A DNA stretch of 64,000 nt from Selaginella moellendorffii (taxonomy: Eukaryota; Streptophyta; Lycopodiopsida; Selaginellales; Selaginellaceae). The notes below the pieces were generated by a model, which was given only the letters and a program-made list of their open reading frames with translations, did not search any database and was not told where the DNA came from. The DNA lies in assembly GCF_000143415.4 (NCBI RefSeq), contig NW_003314278.1, forward strand, positions 1,324,673 to 1,388,672. The letters are read 5' to 3'. Positions 58,870-64,000 of this stretch are shown here, in pieces. Position numbers and translations under genes: made by a program. The number at the start of each line of letters is the position of its first letter. Position 1 is the first letter of the stretch.

Positions 58870-59424
58870 TAATGGCAGCAGCCGCGGAGATTTATGAGGA
58901 GAGGCCTGAGGAGGTGGAGGAAGCAGGAAATCCGATTTTAGGGTTGGAAGAGGAAACAGGGAAATGGGGCTGATCGAGCTGGATCTGGGCCTGCTCGTGC
59001 TCTATCTTCACCAACAGGAGGAGGAAGAGGTGCCCATGGAGGGAGAGGTGGCCATGGAGTGGGAGGAGAGCGCGGGGTGGCCGGGGTTGGCCGCGGATCT
59101 CTGAATCTGGCCCCGGGAGGATTGGGCCATGGTTCTCAGGCGGCTCGAGGAGGGGGTGCCCCGGGAGGAGGAGGCCATGGTTCTACTCTAGGAGGAGGAC
59201 GCCGCGGTTCTTCTCCGGGAGGAGGAGGCCATGGATCATCGCCAGGAGGAGGCCAAGCCTCGGTGGGAGGAGCCGAAGCCACAGCGGGAGGAGTCCAAGC
59301 CGCGCCCGGAGGAGCCCAAGCCACGTCTGGAGGAGTTCCCCTGGAGCACAGCGTGCCGGGAGCTCCAACTACTTTGAGAACCATGGCGGTGAGTTTACAT
59401 TTCTTAGGTTGCATGCATGCATGA
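58870..59424 (+). CDS. Glycine-rich ORF upstream of Myb/SANT gene
   Basis: An ATG at 58872 and another at 59059 open frames dominated by GGGGHGSSPGGG-type repeats built from GGAGGAGGCCATGG-like DNA. The opposite strand is Pro-rich over the same low-complexity DNA. It may be the disordered N-terminal exon of the Myb/SANT protein at 59425, with a short intron from a GTGAGT near 59390. Confidence 0.35.
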
Positions 59425-59694
59425 GTGATTGAGAGCTCCCGGCCGGGTCATGAAGAAGAGGGAGATGACAGCGTCCCCGATCTGGAACAAGACCCGGATG
59501 CTCACATGGAGGAGCTCCACCACGAGGCTGTCCAGTTTGTGGATACCTCGGGTTTTGCTGCACCTGCTGCTGCGAAGAGAACCCGGGGAAAGAACTGGAA
59601 CCATGCTGAGACCATGGTCCTGATTGATCTCGTTCGGGAAAAACATCTCGCGAAGATTGCGGGGGAGGGAGGAGCAGCCAGCATGTTCTCATGA
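59425..59694 (+). CDS. Myb/SANT (trihelix-like) ORF1 of PIF/Harbinger element 2
   Basis: The 89-codon frame has an acidic N terminus and then KRTRGKNWNHAETMVLIDLV followed by EKHLAKIAG, the first helices of a trihelix-type Myb/SANT domain. It precedes a Harbinger transposase on the same strand, the usual partner arrangement. The domain is cut by a stop after ASMFS, so it is either spliced to further exons or truncated. Confidence 0.6.
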   Translation: MIESSRPGHEEEGDDSVPDLEQDPDAHMEELHHEAVQFVDTSGFAAPAAAKRTRGKNWNHAETMVLIDLVREKHLAKIAGEGGAASMFS

Positions 59695-59877
59695 CGAAGA
59701 CACAGCGCTGGAATCTCATCTTTCACCCTTTTGCTTTAGGGTTTAACTCTTTTCTTCAATTAGGTTTTGTTGCTTGCTGTGCAAGCTATTGCGGATGACA
59801 AGAGCCCCGGTCTCCAAGTGCTGCCTGAGGAAGAAGACTGAACTTGAGGTTCGTCGGGCTGTGATTGGGAGGAGGTT

Positions 59878-61110
59878 TTGCATCGGCCTGTGGTGGGTGA
59901 AGCCTTGAATGTCACCACCTGGAGTAAGTTTTCTTTGGAGTATTACGATGTGGGGAGGTGGAAGAGGAAACTTCAGATGGAGAAGAGGACCTTCTTCACC
60001 ATTTGTGGCATGCTGGAGAGTGAGATCCGGAAGCAAGATACCGGTTGGAGGAGTGTGGTGCCGGTGGATGTTCGACTGTGGGTAACTTTGTACAAGCTTT
60101 TCAAGAACACAGATTACTTGGATCTGGCAGACAAGTTCGGCATTGGGGAGTCCACAGCTCATGAGATTGTCATGGACACTACTGTGGCAATTGTCAAGTG
60201 TCTCAGGTACAAGATTCATTTTCCTTCAACCGCCAATGAGGTTCAAGCTGTTACTGCTGGCTTTCGACAAGTGACAGGTACATTTTCTTATGTTTTTTGG
60301 ATTGTTATAAGTTTTGATGACCAATGCCTAATGTTGCTGGGGCGATCGACTACTAGACTGGACGGCGAGAGCTACTACGACTGGAAGCAGCGGTACTCGG
60401 TCATCTTGCAAGGGGTTTGTGATGCCCAGAAGAGGTTGCTCAGTGTCTATGCTGGTGGCCAGGATGGTTCTAAAATGTTCTTTTTGCTCGTCCACGACAA
60501 GAGGGTTTTTCGTAATTCAACCCTCAGGAACAAGATTGTAGCAAGGGAGCTGCTGACATCACCCGCGGTGTTAGCATATGGTGATAGGATCAAGCCATAC
60601 CTAGTGGGGGACAAAGGGTACCAACTCCAGCAGCATCTGATGATTCCACACACAAGTAAGTCTTCTTCATTCTACTTTCTTTTGTTCACTTGTTTTGGTT
60701 GTTGCTCAACTCCGAACCCGACACCATCCAAGGCAGCTTTCAACCTTCATCACCACCTTGCTCGGATTGTTATTGAGCAAGCATTTGGACTTCTTAAAAT
60801 GAAGTTCAGATGCTTGGATCAAAAACAAAGGATCCAGCCAAAGTACCTTCCCAACATCATCAAGAGTTGTTGCATCTTGCACAATTTCTTGATTGATGTT
60901 GGGGAGACTGATCTTCAGGTGGAGATCCAAGCTTGGAGGAAAGAGGTGAAAAGGCTCAAGGACCAGGACCTCTTTGTCGATTACGGTGATCCCGAGCAAG
61001 CGGAAGGGGAACCTTGTGAGGAGTTGCACAGTCCAGAGGATGCGAAAGAGGTTAGAGAGAACCTCACGTTTTCCCTCTGTCTTTGCCAGTGGCGTTCGTG
61101 TTTGCTTTGA
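59878..61110 (+). pseudogene. PIF/Harbinger transposase 2 (HARBI1-like)
   Basis: The frame has KLQMEKRTFFTICGMLE and FGIGESTAHEIV (helix-turn-helix). It then has DGESYYDWKQRYSVILQGVC, LVGDKGYQLQQHLMIPH (second catalytic Asp) and IVIEQAFGLLKMKFR (catalytic Glu region). The first Asp motif, PNVAGAID, is at 60324-60350 but in another phase: a short intron (about 60278-60323) and a one-base insertion near 60351 separate it from the main frame. A second intron-like insert (about 60655-60710) is read through as SSSFYFLLFTCFGC. The protein is about 410 codons as read, near family size. Confidence 0.85.
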
Positions 61111-61555
61111 AATTTGCCGGGATATAATTCTAAACATTTGAATTTGAATTAAGTGAATTTTAAGTGTTCAAATGCATTGTTTTTAAGTGCGAATCCGAGG
61201 GTGTTTTTCCACTTAAATCTAAGACATGTGCGAATGCAAAAGTCCTTTGCAACACAAATTTTTTCAATGTGGGAACCCAACTTTCTTAATTTTTAAAGTG
61301 GGTCGCTTAAGTTTTTTTTCACTAAATAAATGTGCGAATTGGTCCTTTCTCAACATAAAAGATAATGTTTTGCCAAGCTTACCACAACCACTGGCAACCT
61401 TGATTGTCAATGATGTTGTCCTTGGCTGTGGTATCTATAACCATACAGCTAGGGCCAAAGTTACACCACCAATGGCCCATAGCAAGCACAGCCATGGTGG
61501 CACAAGGTCTCGCCCATGGCTAGCACTACCTTGGCTGACCTTAGCCGTGGCATAG
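61111..61555. other. Intergenic, with short repeat shared with 37508-37565
   Basis: 61214-61262 matches 37508-37565 (AAATCTAAGACATGTGC and the following AATGCAAAAGTCC). Otherwise there is nothing recognisable. Confidence 0.45.
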
Positions 61556-61557
61556 CC

Positions 61558-61925
61558 ATCTACTAGAGGAGCTAGAGGAGAGCTGTTGTAGGAGGAGTGC
61601 TAGAGGAGTTGGAGGAGAGCTGTTGCAGGAGAAGTGCTGGAGGAGCTGGAGAGCTACTATAGGAGGAGTGCTGGAGGAGTTGGAGGAGACTCAATGCACA
61701 AGGGGTTTTGGAGGAGCTAGAGGGTGAGAAAAAATGATTTGATGAAATTAAAAAAAAACTGAAAAATCCAAGAGTAGGATTGGCAAAAGTACAATGTGGA
61801 AGAGAGTTGTTGCAGGAGGAGCACTAGAGGACATGGAGGAGAGTTGCTACAGGAAGAGTGTTGGAGGGAGGAGATATGTTGCATTGGAGGAAAGTAAGAG
61901 CCACTAGAAGAGTTGGGCACTAGAG
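61558..61925 (+). repeat. GGAGGA-rich minisatellite
   Basis: Imperfect units of about 45-50 bp (GAGGAGCTAGAGGAGAGCTG-like with TGTTGCAGGAGGAGTG) run from 61558 to about 61720, and a related tract lies at 61790-61925. The latter is duplicated at 37567-37740. The minus-strand ORF through it (61920-61717) is not a gene. Confidence 0.75.
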
Positions 61926-64000
61926 GAAAATAAGAGTTGCTATGTGGAGAGTTTGGGCATTATACACAATACCATCTACACTAACTAACCCTAACTGTTT
62001 GCTTTGATATTGTCAATTTTTACATAAATAAAATATTTATATGATGTACTCATTTTAATACATTTTTCTATTCATATGTACTTCTTGTTTATCTCTCAAA
62101 GAGTTCAACTAATGTTTTTTTTATCAATTTTATTCTTCCTATAGCAAGCTTAAAGCAAATAGTGAAGAATATAAGGAAGAAGTCCTACACTCTTGCAATA
62201 CTAAAAGCTTGCAAACTTTCCTTTAAGAACATTATTACTAGTAAAAAAGTTCACTTTTTTTGAGTAGTCTGATGTGTTTGTCTTTATAGCATGTCCATAA
62301 ACAGAAAACAAGGATGCTCCTCATAGTAGAGTATCACAGTGATAGAAGAAGTTTGAGCTTCTTCTCCATGCAATGGGCAACAATATAATCAAGTGGCTGT
62401 AGTGATTGATACAAAAGTTCTCCTGGATCTTGCTTGTTAGGCTGGCGTGGCTAAGACACTGATAAAGGTAAGTTCTGCAAAGATTTAATAAGGTTTTGCT
62501 GGATTGTCCTTACTGGGCTTACAGTTAGATCATGGGTGATCAGGAGCTCACAGTTTTGCACAAGATTTGATGAAACATGTTTCTTGCTTGAGCTAGGATC
62601 CTTGATCTGCCATGGGTGGTGATCAATGCATTCACAAAAGGTGCCGGAATGAAATCCAACAGCTTAAGCACTTTCAAAAGACACCCATTCTAGGCATTTG
62701 CAGTGATCATTGCATTCCAAGAGACCAAAGTCCTCTTGCTCAAAACTTCCTGCTATGCTCATGATCACATTTCCAAGATTGAGCTCCATGTTTCTAGAAT
62801 TCTTCTGTGAATCGTCACTTCTTTCTCATACTGCACAGGTCACAAATCACCCAAGAAATCGCCTCATGGAGGCTGCAACGCTCAATAGTTCTAGGACTGG
62901 CAGACAAGCCCTGTCCCATGGACAGCCACTGCTCCTTACGTGGGAATGTGCACATTACAGAGGTTCGTTTCTGTTTTCCAGTCTGTCTTTTAACTCCTCA
63001 AATGTCTTGATCATTATGCCATTGAGAAAATACAGTGTTGGGCAGACTGTTCGAGCTAAAATCCTTTCAAAACGCAAAACCAGCAGAAAGCACAGAAATG
63101 CTGCCACTTTGGATTTATCTCTACGTCCATCTGAGCTTGCAGGTCTGTATGGTGGCCCTTTGAATTAGCTTACTTATCATGACTTGCAGGAAACGATGCT
63201 GCATGCTCAGTGATTACTTTCGAGACCGTAACCATTGAACAGTCGGATATCAGATACGTTCAAGAAGTAAAGGACAACTGGGCATGGCTAGTCCTCTCAC
63301 CCCATCTTAAAGGCTGCCTTTTTATACTGGACACGTCTGACGATCCCTCGGAGCTTGAACGTTTTAGAGCGCTTCAAAGTCGGGGACCCGTTCCAGTGCC
63401 ATATAAGAAGTGTGAACCACGAAAAGTGGATTTGTCTCTACACCCGAAAACAAGTGACGAACAATTCAAGAAAGGCGACCTGTTAGACCGACGAATCACA
63501 CGAGTTTTTGCTGGTGTTGGCGGACATACTGTGCAAGGCAGATGGGAAAGTTTCGGAAAAGTTCATGTAACGATACATGGATTGATGACCCAGCCAGTTT
63601 ATTTACAGAGGGACAGTTTGTAAGGTCTTGGATTTAAAACGACCAGGGAGGGGAAAGATGGGCTTGGAACTTTCAGTAAGTTGGTGGACGTGGTGGTTTT
63701 GAGTCCCTTCCGAGCTATCAAACACTTGAAAGGTAACTTCCGAGATTTGCATTAAATTTTTTTGACTCTGCATCCAATGCTCGTATTGTCAATTCCGTGT
63801 TGGAACTTAAGCAAGATATGAAGTGCAAGTAAGCAGAAACCTTGCATGCTGTGGACATGACTTGTTTTTGTGTTGCAGGGTTTTGTCAAGAATGTGACGG
63901 AGAAAGGTTGTTTTGTGGTCCTGGCACCTTCACTTGAAGCTAGAATTCAACTGAAGAACCTATCAAACTCGTTTGTACAAAACCCTGCAGAAATGTTTCC
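61790..64000 (+). repeat. Segmental duplication, copy 2 (runs off window)
   Basis: This is the direct repeat of 37567-39833. It differs by small indels, for example extra TTTTTT and ATGAAACATGTT blocks near 62112 and 62570 and retention of 7 bp near 63047. The duplicate continues past the window end. Confidence 0.92.
62763..64000 (+). pseudogene. RRP5: RRP5-like S1-repeat gene fragment, copy 2 (partial)
   Basis: The exons match copy 1 at 38600-39833. Here RKYSVGQTVRAKILSKRK (63026-63080) is intact where copy 1 has a 7-bp deletion. A 2-bp loss near 63365 (ERFRAL instead of ERFKERF) breaks the next S1 module, and further shifts follow after DEQFKKGDL (about 63455-63482). GFVKNVTEKGCFVVLAP is preserved near the window end. 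Two different sets of lesions show the copies decayed independently after duplication. Confidence 0.75.

Overview
The window is plant nuclear DNA, most likely from a lycophyte such as Selaginella. The pointers are exon-intron structures with very short introns (about 44-55 bp in the SEC16-like, RRP5-like and transposase remnants), a DYW-class pentatricopeptide repeat (PPR) gene plus a PPR fragment, and dense plant-type LTR retrotransposons. The organism is inferred from gene style only; no species marker was searched. No bacterial-type operons, CRISPR arrays, tRNA or rRNA genes were found.

Region 1-31.2 kb is almost entirely nested retrotransposons. A decayed Ty3/gypsy element (A, + strand) runs from before the window start to about 22.6 kb, and an inverted relative (A', - strand) occupies about 24.49-31.2 kb. 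Between A's leader and its gag lie stacked insertions whose order can be read from perfect 5-bp target-site duplications (TSDs): family B copy 1 (2157-9188, AACCC); a small TRIM-like element with TA...TA ends (9223-17719, GCAAC); inside that, family B copy 2 (9464-17509, minus, GGTAT); and inside its 3' LTR, a one-LTR family B copy 3 (10302-12236, ATGAC) and a Cassandra-type TRIM carrying a 5S rRNA-derived promoter segment (12318-12914, TATAC). Family B has no recognisable proteins, a long hexamer/dodecamer satellite inside its LTR, and an unusual density of different short inverted repeats along its LTR and interior. Fragments of another gypsy element (D) lie between A and A'.

Region 31.3-35.3 kb is a short-LTR Ty3/gypsy element (C, minus strand) with gag, protease, RT and integrase remnants. 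Region 35.6-42.1 kb is a graveyard of host gene pieces: a SEC16-like pseudogene (minus), an RRP5-like pseudogene (plus), a second, internally deleted SEC16-like piece (plus) and a PPR fragment. The RRP5-containing block recurs in direct orientation at 61.79-64.0 kb. Region 42.6-46 kb is a PIF/Harbinger element with a Myb/SANT ORF and a convergent transposase. It has a plastid-type cyclophilin fragment between the two ORFs and a 92-bp Cassandra solo LTR inside the transposase. Region 47.9-52.2 kb holds gag remnants of another retroelement, a large perfect-arm hairpin (about 337-bp arms) and an integrase tail. A 327-bp N gap lies at 53407-53733.

The best host gene is the PPR-DYW gene at 54416-57502. 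Its N terminus matches the PDF motif of organellar single-stranded DNA-binding (OSB) proteins. Its PPR tract is built from near-identical 111-residue super-repeats. The first half of its DYW domain is present but inverted in place, and a GT-AG intron that would lie wholly inside the inverted DNA keeps the frame open to the normal DYW end. A second PIF/Harbinger gene pair (59.4-61.1 kb) separates it from the duplicated RRP5 block.
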